Virus record (IMG/VR): IMGVR_UViG_3300032315_001071
Location: 1-25,450 of that record
Length of the DNA: 25,450 nt
Strand: one strand, 5' to 3'
Source of the DNA: a virus
Position numbers and translations under genes: made by a program. The notes beneath the pieces were generated by a model. That model was not told where the DNA came from. It saw only the letters and a program-made list of their open reading frames with translations, and did not search any database. How positions within the stretch are numbered: the stretch's first letter is position 1; every line of letters begins with the position of its first letter. Shown piece after piece: positions 1-7,769 of this stretch.

Positions 1-497
1 GCTTTGTGGTGAATTTCTAAATCAATCCAGCTAACGGTCTCTTCAATTCTGTCTGGGACAAGTATCTCATGTACCGGGGTCTTCCAACGGTAGTTGTGCC
101 TAGCGTGGATGTGATCACCACCAAATTCAATACCAGGAGTGCCGTCATGATTAAAATTCCAAATGTAACGATAACGAGGTCTAGTTGTTTTATTTTTGTA
201 AGCTTTTTCAAGCTCTTTACGCCAGCCTGGAGCAAGGAGCTCATCCATATCAAGAGAAATACAATAATCCACGTCGTCAGGAAGGCTAGCGAGAGCAGCG
301 TTCCTAGCGTCATCAAAACGCCAAGGTTTAATGCTGATATTAATGACGTTAATGCCGAATTTTTTTGCAAGTTCTGCCGTTTTATCATTTGATCCTGTGT
401 CCGCAATTAGCAAGTAGTCTGCATCTTTAGCAGACTCGTACCAGCGCTCTACAAATTGCTCTTCATTTAATGCAATTGTATAAACTGCTACCTTCAT
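1..497 (-). CDS. Family 2 glycosyltransferase (partial, cut by window edge)
   Basis: The reading frame is open from an ATG at 497 down to base 1, so the C-terminus lies outside the window. The first 165 residues read as a GT-A fold family 2 glycosyltransferase. The N-terminus MKVAVYTIALNEEQFVERW is the usual nucleotide-binding strand and NE motif, followed by a D-T-G-S-N-D-K-T loop and an acidic D-M-D-E motif in the DxD position that normally binds the metal and sugar nucleotide. The start overlaps the stop of the upstream gene (TAATG), so it is translationally coupled as the last visible gene of the leftward operon. Donor and acceptor cannot be told. No signal peptide is seen, so it should act in the cytoplasm. 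Confidence 0.8.
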   Translation of the reverse strand, partial: MKVAVYTIALNEEQFVERWYESAKDADYLLIADTGSNDKTAELAKKFGINVINISIKPWRFDDARNAALASLPDDVDYCISLDMDELLAPGWRKELEKAYKNKTTRPRYRYIWNFNHDGTPGIEFGGDHIHARHNYRWKTPVHEILVPDRIEETVSWIDLEIHHK

Positions 498-1009
498 TAC
501 ATCCACGTTCCTTTCCACTTTTCGTATATGTCATTGACATAAAGTCTGTTCTCTCTTCCGTTTTTGTAGACTGTGTCCAAGACCTTGTGGCGAACGGCCA
601 CCGGGTGGATATGGTTTGTGCAGGCTTTAACGTATGTTTTTGTCCAGAGCCACTCTTGTTTGATTGACTCCTCTTTTGTGTTTACTTTTGGGATATCTAT
701 TCTGTTTAACGTATCTCTTTCATAGAGACCCATAAATGAGCCAAAGCAGTCTGGATCGTCCATAATACAAACAGACCCATCGTAGTCAAAAAGACTCATA
801 AGTAGCTGGTTGTTTCTAACTACCACGCTGTCTTGTAAAAAAATAAATCGATCGATGTCAGTATTTTCTAATACCCACTCAATTTTACCTAGCTCGTATC
901 CACCAGTAGAAACAACAATTACAGGGATAGGAACGCGGATCGATGCAAGGCAGTCTCGTACCCAATCTTCACGTCCTTCAGACGTGGCAATGACTATAGC
1001 TTTTTTCAT
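497..1009 (-). CDS. Small GT-A-like glycosyltransferase-related protein
   Basis: This 170-residue protein starts MKKAIVIATSEGREDWVRDC and has the alternating hydrophobic strands of a short GT-A fold. F-L-Q-D-S-V-V-V sits where glycosyltransferases carry their acidic metal motif, followed by D-D-P-D-C-F-G-S-F-M-G-L. It is shorter than typical family 2 enzymes and the canonical DxD is not clear (QDS/DDPD instead), so it may be a minimal or divergent enzyme. It lies 4 nt after the DUF4422-like gene and overlaps the next gene by TAATG. The operon context of sugar-transfer genes supports the assignment; family membership is inferred from motifs only. Confidence 0.55.
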   Translation of the reverse strand: MKKAIVIATSEGREDWVRDCLASIRVPIPVIVVSTGGYELGKIEWVLENTDIDRFIFLQDSVVVRNNQLLMSLFDYDGSVCIMDDPDCFGSFMGLYERDTLNRIDIPKVNTKEESIKQEWLWTKTYVKACTNHIHPVAVRHKVLDTVYKNGRENRLYVNDIYEKWKGTWM

Positions 1010-1013
1010 ACCA

Positions 1014-1703
1014 CTAGTCGGTAAAAAATACCAACGGCCTCTCTACAATTTCATATTCACGCTCGAATGAGACGTACACAGAGAACAATCTTTCTAGAAT
1101 AAATCCTCCCCACCTATCATTTGTTTTATGCGGTGAGTCCATTAGATTCATATATGTAGCAATCTCTAATGATATTTTATACCATCTAACAGCAAAATCG
1201 GGTGGAGAAATAAAAATATTTCTTGAATATAGATAGTTGGTAGACTGAAGATGCTGTTTTGCATCGTATCCAGTAAGTTCGTAAAATTTTTCGCAAGCTT
1301 TTTCCATAATAGGGATGTTTGCTGCATGTTCGCTCGGTGAGCAGTACTGGTCCCATGCTGTAGTTGTAAACTGTAATTTTGTTCCAACAACAATTTTATT
1401 TTTATATTTATCAAAAAGATCAGATTGTTTTCTAAAAAACCTATCTCTTTCTGAGTAATTCATTTTTACTTTATTAGATTTAAAATTTAGTGCGCATCTG
1501 TAGTGCATTAGTCCATATATCTCGATGTTCTCATTTAAAGGAAATGAGTTAAAAAATTGAGCATACTCTGACCACGTTAGTGCTGGACCAGGCAATCCCT
1601 TTACTTTATAAAATTCGTTACGAACATCTTCATAGTATGGGTACTCTAGTTTCTTTAAATCTTCCCTATATACATTAGATGCAACGGTAATGTGTATTGT
1701 CAT
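1014..1703 (-). CDS. DUF4422-like glycosyltransferase
   Basis: This 229-residue protein has the hallmarks of the DUF4422 (capsular polysaccharide glycosyltransferase-like) family. These are an M-H-Y-R motif near residue 67 (family HYRR), a YKNKIVVGTKLQ block matching the family's D-x-I-V segment, N-x-F-I-S in the middle, and a C-terminal R-W-G-G-F-I-L-E-R-L-F block matching the family's R-x-x-G-(F/Y)-x-x-E-R-L signature. Known members are cytoplasmic sugar transferases of surface-glycan clusters. Its start overlaps the stop of the cytidylyltransferase gene (ATGA), so the two are probably co-translated. Its A/T-rich codon use differs somewhat from the metallophosphoesterase upstream, which may point to separate acquisition. 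Substrate is unknown. Confidence 0.7.
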   Translation of the reverse strand: MTIHITVASNVYREDLKKLEYPYYEDVRNEFYKVKGLPGPALTWSEYAQFFNSFPLNENIEIYGLMHYRCALNFKSNKVKMNYSERDRFFRKQSDLFDKYKNKIVVGTKLQFTTTAWDQYCSPSEHAANIPIMEKACEKFYELTGYDAKQHLQSTNYLYSRNIFISPPDFAVRWYKISLEIATYMNLMDSPHKTNDRWGGFILERLFSVYVSFEREYEIVERPLVFFTD

Positions 1704-2113
1704 TTTAAACGTTGTTTGATGTCCGTAGAAGATATTTGTTTTGTGTATGGAATATAAATTAAACCAATACTTCGGGCATCGAGCCAGTCTTGATCAAACT
1801 GCATTTGAGCGTAGTAGTCTCGACGAGCCCAGTCCGAGCCAATAACAATATAGTCTGGCTTAACAAGATCAATTGAAATCTTTGAGTCAGGTCCACCAAT
1901 ATTGGGCACCACGTCGTCTACATATCGACAAGCACGGAGTACCGACTCACGCTCATGGTATGACAAAACTGGTGGCTTACCTTTATACTTCTCAATAAAC
2001 TCGTCGGTATTGAGAGAAACTATAACTTCTCCAATTTCAGAGCAGCGGCGAAGGAGGTTGACATGTCCGCTATGGAACAAGTCAAACGTACCTCCGGTAT
2101 AAACTACTGCCAT
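1700..2113 (-). CDS. Cytidylyltransferase, TagD/glycerol-3-phosphate type
   Basis: This 137-residue protein has the complete small nucleotidyltransferase signature. G-G-T-F-D-L-F-H-S-G-H at residues 7-17 carries the HxGH-type CTP-binding site, R-x-x-x-L-R-A-C-R-Y-V-D-D-V-V-P follows, and the C-terminal I-S-S-T-D-I motif is the usual ISST element. Length matches TagD-type enzymes, which make CDP-glycerol or a related CDP-activated alcohol from CTP. In phages such genes sit in glycan clusters, and here the next three genes are glycosyltransferase-like. The start (TAATG) overlaps the stop of the metallophosphoesterase gene. It could also use ethanolamine or ribitol phosphate; sequence alone does not settle the substrate. 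Confidence 0.85.
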   Translation of the reverse strand: MAVVYTGGTFDLFHSGHVNLLRRCSEIGEVIVSLNTDEFIEKYKGKPPVLSYHERESVLRACRYVDDVVPNIGGPDSKISIDLVKPDYIVIGSDWARRDYYAQMQFDQDWLDARSIGLIYIPYTKQISSTDIKQRLK

Positions 2114-3309
2114 TAAATACTCGTTGGAAGGACGCTGATAAACTCTCGAGGAGCATAGTCCCCGCCAATAACCATTGTCAAAAGACCTGGCTTTGAAGAC
2201 ATACCTGAGCGGTCGCGAAACCAGTCAGATCCTGGGTCTGTAGTAGGACACTGCACCCAAAGTCGCTCGCCAATATCCATACTCTTAAAGTTGTGGAAGT
2301 GTCCGGATACCCAAACGTCTGCTCCACCAAGTGCAGTTTGGCCTGCTGCTTGTCCAGAAAGATACTTAGTGACGTCGCGTCCGGCTTGGTGTCCATGGAA
2401 GATTCCAAGCATACATCCGTCAACATCGACAGTAAGTGTCTGGTGTCCAGACGCGGGAAAGCGGAACTCTACGTGCTGAAGGGCTGGGTTCTCGGCGCAA
2501 GCGTCTTGAACTGCTGATGCAATCTCGACGTTCCAACCGTCTGCTGGGTCTGCTGCAACCTGGCGAGTAACCTCGTCGTGGTTTCCGTTGACTACAGGAA
2601 CAATCATTTTTTCTGCAAGAGGGGCGTGTGCTTTAATTTGAGCCATAAGCAGCCGACGTGCGACACGAATTTGCTCAGTCATACCGAGGTCGGATGCCGC
2701 TTGTCCTTGTAGGCGACCGTTCTGACTGACGTTTCCCTCAACATGGTCTCCAGGAAGCGCAAGAACAACTGTGCCAAGATTAAGGCCCATCTTTTTGTAT
2801 GCCTCGAACTTATTGACTGACGCTCCAGTGAGTTGGAGAATTCGTTCTACTGAAAGATCCGTACCACCTGCTCCAGATTTTTTACCAATCTGCTGATCAC
2901 TCGGTGCGAGGAAGTATGCTCCGCTTCCTGTGGAAGTTTTGATCCCACGCTCTGGACGCCACTTTTTAATTTCATCAATAAGTGCTTCGGCATCGAGCTG
3001 GTCACCAAAGTATAGGTCTGCAGGTGCAAGGGAGATTCGAGCTGCCTCGAGCCACTCTCCGTTGTATGTCTGCCAACGAGACTTTCGTACTGACACGACT
3101 CGCCAAGAGTTAGGATCAAGCTCAAACTCTTTTAAGATATCTACTGCATCTGGAATTTCTCCAGCCTTGCGTGGGCTAGATATAATGTATCCGCCGTCTG
3201 CCCCAATCTCCATTCGAGGACGCCATGCCTCGGGAGTGTTGAGTGCGCGTACATCGGACCCCGACTGTCCGGGGGACACTAAGTTTGTGAGCTTATCGGA
3301 AAGACTCAT
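2113..3309 (-). CDS. Calcineurin-like metallophosphoesterase
   Basis: Reading from the ATG at 3309 (398 residues, first residues MSLSDKLTNL), the protein carries the binuclear-metal motifs of the calcineurin-like superfamily: L-P-G-D-H-V-E-G (D188), N-G-N-H-D-E (N243, H244), F-H-G-H-Q (H303-H305) and S-G-H-F-H-N (H337, H339). The first motif, normally DxH, reads S-D-Q-Q-I-G-K (D138), a variation worth noting. Phage members are usually annotated as DNA-repair or Mre11/SbcD-like exonucleases, but activity here is unproven. The start at 3309 is preferred over an in-frame upstream ATG at 3339 because it overlaps the previous stop as TAATG, as other genes of this operon do. Residues 1-100 match nothing I recognise. 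Confidence 0.8.
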   Translation of the reverse strand: MSLSDKLTNLVSPGQSGSDVRALNTPEAWRPRMEIGADGGYIISSPRKAGEIPDAVDILKEFELDPNSWRVVSVRKSRWQTYNGEWLEAARISLAPADLYFGDQLDAEALIDEIKKWRPERGIKTSTGSGAYFLAPSDQQIGKKSGAGGTDLSVERILQLTGASVNKFEAYKKMGLNLGTVVLALPGDHVEGNVSQNGRLQGQAASDLGMTEQIRVARRLLMAQIKAHAPLAEKMIVPVVNGNHDEVTRQVAADPADGWNVEIASAVQDACAENPALQHVEFRFPASGHQTLTVDVDGCMLGIFHGHQAGRDVTKYLSGQAAGQTALGGADVWVSGHFHNFKSMDIGERLWVQCPTTDPGSDWFRDRSGMSSKPGLLTMVIGGDYAPREFISVLPTSI

Positions 3310-3581
3310 TATTCGATCCCTCTCTTGAAGCACGAGCATCGCTTTAGTCGGTGACGAGTGATTGATGTCCCAGAAATACTAATGCCCTCTTCTTCAAGAG
3401 CGTGCGACAATGCGTCACTAGAGATTCGGCGTGGGTCGCCACTCGGTGTCAAGACTGCTGAAATAAGTTGATCTCGGTCTTCAATCTGCAGCTCGGTTCC
3501 GGCCATTAAATCGCCCAGCTTGCAGAGGGCTGTTTTTTTCTCTTTATTGCTGACCGAGGTCAAGCGTTCTGAAAGAGACAT
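3309..3581 (-). CDS. Small HTH-like phage protein
   Basis: A 90-residue protein starting MSLSERLTSVSNKEKK, with a strong ribosome site (AAGGAG) 7 nt before the ATG. Residues about 55-80 (D-A-L-S-H-A-L-E-E-E-G-I-S-I-S-G-T-S-I-T-R-H-R) look like a helix-turn-helix, followed by a basic, Cys-containing tail (K-R-C-S-C-F-K-R). Similar short proteins are common in actinophages and are sometimes compared to small terminase subunits or DNA-binding regulators; I cannot decide between these. It is the first gene of the leftward operon. The following metallophosphoesterase begins with a similar MSLS(E/D)(R/K)LT peptide although the codons differ, so the resemblance is at protein level only. Confidence 0.6.
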   Translation of the reverse strand: MSLSERLTSVSNKEKKTALCKLGDLMAGTELQIEDRDQLISAVLTPSGDPRRISSDALSHALEEEGISISGTSITRHRLKRCSCFKRGIE

Positions 3582-3652
3582 AACGTAGCTCCTTAATGTG
3601 TAAATACGTCGCTATTACATAGTAGCGCATAAAACGCTAAAACTTGCTTAAA

Positions 3653-3982
3653 CTAGCTAGCTTTTTTGGCGCGTGTCTTGCGTACTGAAGAAGCTGCTGG
3701 TTGCGCTCCAATTAAAATATCTTTGATGATCTCTAGCTCTGCCGTCGTTTTGATTGCGTGTGTCTCAATTGTATTTACTCTATCAGCAAGCGAGGTCCCA
3801 CCATTTTCCCAGAGCTGGTGCTCGACTCTATCGAGTCTTTCAGAAATTGTTCTGCCTTTTTCGTCAAGTCCAATAGATTTGCTGATAGTTTGTGCTAATC
3901 TATAGATAGCAACAATTCCGCCGACAATCACACCGATAGCGGTTATGACTGCGGCAGTGGTGAAAATCCACTCAAGAGGCAC
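3653..3982 (-). CDS. Single-span membrane protein with coiled coil (holin-like?)
   Basis: From a GTG at 3982 the protein has 109 residues. A short N-terminus is followed by one long hydrophobic segment (I-F-T-T-A-A-V-I-T-A-I-G-V-I-V-G-G-I-V-A), then a charged amphipathic region with heptad-like spacing (S-E-R-L-D-R-V-E-H-Q-L-W, L-A-D-R-V-N-T-I-E-T) and a Lys/Arg-rich tail. This layout resembles small actinophage membrane proteins proposed as holins or tail/lysis accessories, but no definite family motif is seen. The frame extends upstream to a TTG at 4033; I prefer GTG 3982 because AGGA lies 5 nt before it and a likely -10 box (TACAAT on the minus strand, 4022-4027) would overlap the upstream start. 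Confidence 0.6.
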   Translation of the reverse strand: MPLEWIFTTAAVITAIGVIVGGIVAIYRLAQTISKSIGLDEKGRTISERLDRVEHQLWENGGTSLADRVNTIETHAIKTTAELEIIKDILIGAQPAASSVRKTRAKKAS

Positions 3983-4019
3983 AAGTATCCTAAAAAATAA
4001 AAGCTCAGATTGCTTGATA

Positions 4020-4034
4020 TAATTGTACAACAAC
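4020..4034. promoter_or_regulatory. TGTACA-containing site, copy 1 (with minus-strand -10 box)
   Basis: The 15-mer TAATTGTACAACAAC occurs here and, in inverted orientation, just after the primase gene at 6798-6812. On the minus strand it contains TACAAT (4022-4027), a plausible -10 box for the membrane protein gene that starts at 3982. The core TTGTACAA is palindromic, as expected for a repressor site. Function is inferred. Confidence 0.45.
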
Positions 4035-4040
4035 CTGGAT

Positions 4041-4069
4041 TTGGTGATTAGCCCTAGGCGTGCTACACT
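4041..4069 (+). promoter_or_regulatory. Promoter of the primase-helicase gene
   Basis: TTGGTG (4041-4046) and TACACT (4064-4069) are separated by 17 nt, and TGC directly before the -10 makes it an extended -10 box. It is the same TGC-TAnnCT type seen at several other genes here. Unlike those, it leaves a leader of roughly 75 nt before a strong ribosome site, AGGGAGG (4139-4145). Confidence 0.6.
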
Positions 4070-4151
4070 GACTTCAATCCAGTGACTCGATAGTATATCT
4101 TGAGTTATTTCAGCCTGGGGTGTAGTATTTTATTTACCAAGGGAGGTTTAT

Positions 4152-6755
4152 ATGACATCTGCTAAAACGACGCATACGGAAAAGCTGGCGCGTGGTTCTG
4201 AGTGGTACGCTCAGCAAGGATGGAAGATTCTTCCGTGTTTTGGAATTACAGACGGCGGACGATGCACATGTAATGGTGTTCACGCAGAGCCTAAAGATAT
4301 TGGTAAGCACCCGGTGATTGGCGAGTGGACTACTCGATCTACTGACGACGTTGAGACTGTCTCCGCGTGGTGGGAACGTAATCCAGAGAATAACATTGGT
4401 GTCCACTGTCAGCGGTCTGGATTTATTGTTATTGATATAGACCCTCGTTCTGACGGTGTTGACTCATTCGAGAAGTTTAAAGAAATGATTGGAATTGACC
4501 TACCCAAAACTGTTGAAGCATTTACTGGTGTTTACACCTATCAGGGAGTGCAAAACCGCGGGCGTCACATTTACTTCCGTGTCCAAGACGGAGAGAGTTT
4601 TGTAGGCAATCTCAAGTCTTTCGGTCTTCCTGGTATTGATATCAAGTACAACGGATATGTAATGGTTGCTCCTAGCCGCCACGGATCTGGTGTTACTTAT
4701 GATTGGGCTGCCGGCTGTGCTCCTTGGGAAGTTGAGATGGCAGAGGCACCCGAAGAATTGCTCGAAGCACTTCGCAAGCGTAGAGGAAGTGGTCGGACCG
4801 GCACATCTCTCGGTACTGGTGACTGGAGCTGGCTTGGAGATCTTGGTGGAGACGACCGAGTTGACATCAATAAGTTTTTGGAAGAGGGGATTGATGAAGG
4901 TTCCCGTGCGGTAGACGTTTACAAACTTACATGTGCAATTGCTAACAAGATGAATGTCGACTCGGAGGCTGGAAAGCTTGCAGTCGAAACTTTGATGATT
5001 CGCTTTAACCACGAAAAGGTTCGCCCACCTCTTGAACTTGAGGGTCAGGGCGGGCTTCTCATGCACGTTCGTCGTGCAATTGATTTTGTCGCCAACAACC
5101 CTGTTGGGGATATGCTGTGGCCAGGTGCTCAGGATTGGGCAAAAAATAATCAAGCTGAAGCTCGAGCCACCGCTGCTCAAGTTGCCGAGCAGCACGATGA
5201 TCCTTCTATCCAACTTCTTGGGACTATTGGTGCTGCAGTTGCCGACGCGGCCCATAGCGGCTCGTCTATTGATGAGGCATTTAGCGGTGGCAACGTAGAC
5301 ATCCCCAAAGATCCTGATGCTATCTCTGAGCATGAAGGTGGCACTCCGGGCAAGCGCTCACTGACTGATATTGGTAACGGACGACGAATGATTGACTCAT
5401 TTGGTTCTTCAGTTCGATACACTCCTGGAATTGGCTGGTTTATCTGGGAAGGTCAGTACTGGAAGCCAGATGCCGAAGATCTTGGTATGAAAGAACTTGC
5501 TAAGCGAATCCCTCCGATTATTGCTACCGAGGTTGCTAAATACGAAGACCAAGATAAAAAGAATGAAGTTCTCAAGTGGGCAAATCAAGCCAAGAGCAAT
5601 GGACGTCTTAATGGTGCAGTCGAGAGCGCAAACTCTGATCCTCGTATTGTTGTTCCCGTAGAGTCATGGGACGGCGATGAATATCTTTTGGGTGTTATGA
5701 ACGGAGTTATCAATCTTCGTACCGGGGAGCTTATGCGCGGTAGACCCGACCTACACATCACAAAGCGTGTCCCTGTCTCTTACACTCCTGGAATGCGTAA
5801 CGTTCGCTGGGAGCAGTTTGTGGACTTTGCAACTGGCGGAGACAAAGAACTTCAAGACTGGATTCAGCGTGCTGTTGGCTACACGCTCACCGGACTCAAC
5901 AACCAGGATCTTATGTTCCTTGTATACGGTCCGCCTGGTTCAGGTAAGAACACTTTTGTTGAAGCACTTGTTAAAGCTCTTGGTACCCAGCAGTATGCTT
6001 GGCCTCTTGATTCAAGCATTCTTGCTGACAACGGAGGGCAAACGTCCTCTACCGACCTCTATCACTGGGCTGAACTCCGTGGTCGTCGTATGGTCTGGGT
6101 CGACGAGCTGCCCGAATCAGAGCGTATCAAGGAAAACGCAGTCAAGAAGTTGACTGGTTCATCTGAAATCTCGGCACGTTCTCCTGGTGAAAAGCCGTTT
6201 ACGTTCAAGGCCCAGGCTAAGTTGTGGATTACCACAAACCACCGACCGATGATTACCGATGATGCTATGTGGCGTCGTATCCGTCCCATCCCGTGGTCGC
6301 ACGTTCCAGAGTCTCCTGATCCAGATCTTAAAGCGTATCTTTTTGATGCTGAGGGTGGGCTCCCCGCTGTCCTTGCATGGGCAGTTGAGGGTGCTATTAA
6401 ATACCTCGGCTCTTCTGCTCGTGACCCTCTTGGTTGGTGTACTGCAGTTCAAGAAGCCGCGGATATTTACCGTAAGAACGAAGACCGTATTGGTATGTTC
6501 TTGAATGAGGAGATGCGTGAGTCAGAAGGTTCAGAGATTGCAGTCAAGCAGGTCTATACTATCTATCGAATTTGGAGTGAAGAGCGCGGTGAGCGGGCTA
6601 TGACTCAAATTGCTCTGCAGCGTAAACTTACAGACAGAGGTATGAATATCGAAGGGCAAGGCTCTCGAGCTAAAATTAAAAACTGGGTCCTTAACCCTCG
6701 AATTGTTTCTAACACAAATATTGACTGGGGTATTGCCGATCGAATGGCTCAATAA
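4152..6755 (+). CDS. Bifunctional primase-polymerase / SF3 (D5-type) helicase
   Basis: This 867-residue replication protein joins two modules. Residues about 10-195 are a prim-pol domain: a Cys-containing loop (C-F-G-I-T-D-G-G-R-C-T-C), the catalytic V-I-D-I-D-P-R with D95 and D97, the G-R-H-I-Y-F strand near 137-142, and G-I-D-I-K-Y-N-G-Y-V. From about 400 a D5-like N-terminal region leads into an SF3 helicase: Walker A G-P-P-G-S-G-K-N-T (593-601), Walker B M-V-W-V-D-E (647-652), and L-W-I-T-T-N-H-R-P as motif C near 690-700. Such fusions start DNA synthesis and unwind the template in phages and plasmids. The ATG at 4152 has an excellent ribosome site 6 nt upstream. The gene stands alone in its own transcription unit. 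Confidence 0.93.
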   Translation: MTSAKTTHTEKLARGSEWYAQQGWKILPCFGITDGGRCTCNGVHAEPKDIGKHPVIGEWTTRSTDDVETVSAWWERNPENNIGVHCQRSGFIVIDIDPRSDGVDSFEKFKEMIGIDLPKTVEAFTGVYTYQGVQNRGRHIYFRVQDGESFVGNLKSFGLPGIDIKYNGYVMVAPSRHGSGVTYDWAAGCAPWEVEMAEAPEELLEALRKRRGSGRTGTSLGTGDWSWLGDLGGDDRVDINKFLEEGIDEGSRAVDVYKLTCAIANKMNVDSEAGKLAVETLMIRFNHEKVRPPLELEGQGGLLMHVRRAIDFVANNPVGDMLWPGAQDWAKNNQAEARATAAQVAEQHDDPSIQLLGTIGAAVADAAHSGSSIDEAFSGGNVDIPKDPDAISEHEGGTPGKRSLTDIGNGRRMIDSFGSSVRYTPGIGWFIWEGQYWKPDAEDLGMKELAKRIPPIIATEVAKYEDQDKKNEVLKWANQAKSNGRLNGAVESANSDPRIVVPVESWDGDEYLLGVMNGVINLRTGELMRGRPDLHITKRVPVSYTPGMRNVRWEQFVDFATGGDKELQDWIQRAVGYTLTGLNNQDLMFLVYGPPGSGKNTFVEALVKALGTQQYAWPLDSSILADNGGQTSSTDLYHWAELRGRRMVWVDELPESERIKENAVKKLTGSSEISARSPGEKPFTFKAQAKLWITTNHRPMITDDAMWRRIRPIPWSHVPESPDPDLKAYLFDAEGGLPAVLAWAVEGAIKYLGSSARDPLGWCTAVQEAADIYRKNEDRIGMFLNEEMRESEGSEIAVKQVYTIYRIWSEERGERAMTQIALQRKLTDRGMNIEGQGSRAKIKNWVLNPRIVSNTNIDWGIADRMAQ

Positions 6756-6797
6756 AAATTTTTTAATTTTAGTATGGTTTCTCTAAATTTACACTCA

Positions 6798-6812
6798 AGT
6801 TGTTGTACAATT
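6798..6812. promoter_or_regulatory. TGTACA-containing site, copy 2 (inverted), with -10 box
   Basis: GTTGTTGTACAATTA is the exact reverse complement of the 15-mer at 4020-4034, so two identical sites bracket the primase gene. TACAAT at 6806-6811 could be the -10 of the downstream glycosyltransferase gene; no convincing -35 is seen. Confidence 0.45.
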
Positions 6813-6840
6813 AAAGAGTGCTCTTGGGAGAGAGGCACAG

Positions 6841-6875
6841 AGAGGTCTGGCGATTCTCTTTTTCGTCAGACCTCT
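6841..6875 (+). promoter_or_regulatory. Leader hairpin before glycosyltransferase gene
   Basis: AGAGGTCTGGCGA (6841-6853) pairs with TCGTCAGACCTCT (6863-6875) in a 13-bp stem containing one G-T pair and a 9-nt loop. It lies 18 nt before the GTG start and just upstream of the AAGGAG ribosome site (6883-6888). Only two T residues follow the stem, so a leader structure is more likely than a terminator. Confidence 0.55.
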
Positions 6876-6893
6876 TCATAATAAGGAGTATTA

Positions 6894-7769
6894 GTGCACA
6901 TCAGAATTGCAACGCCGATGTACGGCGGAAACTGTAAAGGCATCTACGTTGACTCAATCATGGGTCTTACTTTTGAACTGGCTAAAAAAGGACACCAGGT
7001 TTCCTTTTCTAAGATCTACAATGAAAGTTTGATTACACGAGCTCGTAATAATCTTGCCCATGAGTTTATTAAAAGTGCGGCGGATGCACTGCTTTTTGTT
7101 GATGCAGATGAGGGTTTTAATCCTCATGATGTAATTAAAATGATTGAATCAGATAAAGATATTATTGGTGGAATCTATCCAATGAAGAATATCAACTGGG
7201 ATAACATTAGAAAAGCTGTCCACGCCGGGAAGCAAAACCTTGCCGATTTTTCTGGGTTCTTTGCACTAAACATGCTTCCTGGTGTTTCAACATTTAGACT
7301 TGACCACCCCGTTGAAGTTACTGAGGTTGCCACTGGTCTTATGTTTATTAAGCGTGAAGTTTTTGAAAAGATGGAGCCTCACTGCCCTAAGTATGCTTTG
7401 AATGGTCCTGATGCTTCTTTTGATTTTGACAACATGGTTACAGAATATTTTGCCACGTCAATCACAGAAGAGGGCATACTCTTGTCTGAAGATTACCACT
7501 TCTGCCGGCTATATCGAAAAATTGGTGGATCGGTCTATGCCGCTCCTTGGGTTACGGTAGATCATGCTGGTGAATACATCTTCAGTGGGCGTTTTGCTCA
7601 GGATGTTATGTTGAATGGTCAAGTGAATAAGGGCGCTTCAGAAGCTATCCCAGTAGATTCTTTACCGTCGTCGGGTACCACTTCCGACCATTCTGAGTCG
7701 GAACCTGATCTCGATTCAACCCGTCAGCGATCTTCTGGTAAGAAATCCCCAAAGCCCTCTCAGAAGTAA
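6894..7769 (+). CDS. Phage glycosyltransferase (GT-A fold), C-terminus antisense to recombinase
   Basis: Starts at GTG with AAGGAG 5 nt upstream; 291 residues. The N-terminus M-H-I-R-I-A-T-P-M-Y-G-G, then I-T-R-A-R-N-N-L-A and L-L-F-V-D-A-D-E-G-F (the DxD metal motif), is typical of phage GT-A glycosyltransferases. A-T-G-L-M-F-I-K-R-E-V-F and L-S-E-D-Y-H-F-C follow in the expected order. The fold ends near residue 250. The last 41 residues are Ser/Asp/Lys-rich, look disordered, and are encoded entirely opposite the conserved end of the serine recombinase gene (7645-7769). That tail therefore probably arose by readthrough after the two genes were brought together, and may not be functional. 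Donor and acceptor are unknown. Confidence 0.75.
   Translation: MHIRIATPMYGGNCKGIYVDSIMGLTFELAKKGHQVSFSKIYNESLITRARNNLAHEFIKSAADALLFVDADEGFNPHDVIKMIESDKDIIGGIYPMKNINWDNIRKAVHAGKQNLADFSGFFALNMLPGVSTFRLDHPVEVTEVATGLMFIKREVFEKMEPHCPKYALNGPDASFDFDNMVTEYFATSITEEGILLSEDYHFCRLYRKIGGSVYAAPWVTVDHAGEYIFSGRFAQDVMLNGQVNKGASEAIPVDSLPSSGTTSDHSESEPDLDSTRQRSSGKKSPKPSQK

Noticed and set aside
17-406. Minus-strand 129-codon frame with hydrophobic runs
   Set aside because: It is another frame of the glycosyltransferase gene that is open through 1-497 with clear family motifs.
3982-4033. TTG start at 4033 for the membrane protein
   Set aside because: It would lie within the likely promoter, and a GTG with AGGA spacing fits better at 3982.
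4500-5333. 277-codon minus-strand frame
   Set aside because: It lies opposite the well-supported primase-helicase gene, has biased composition and no start signals.
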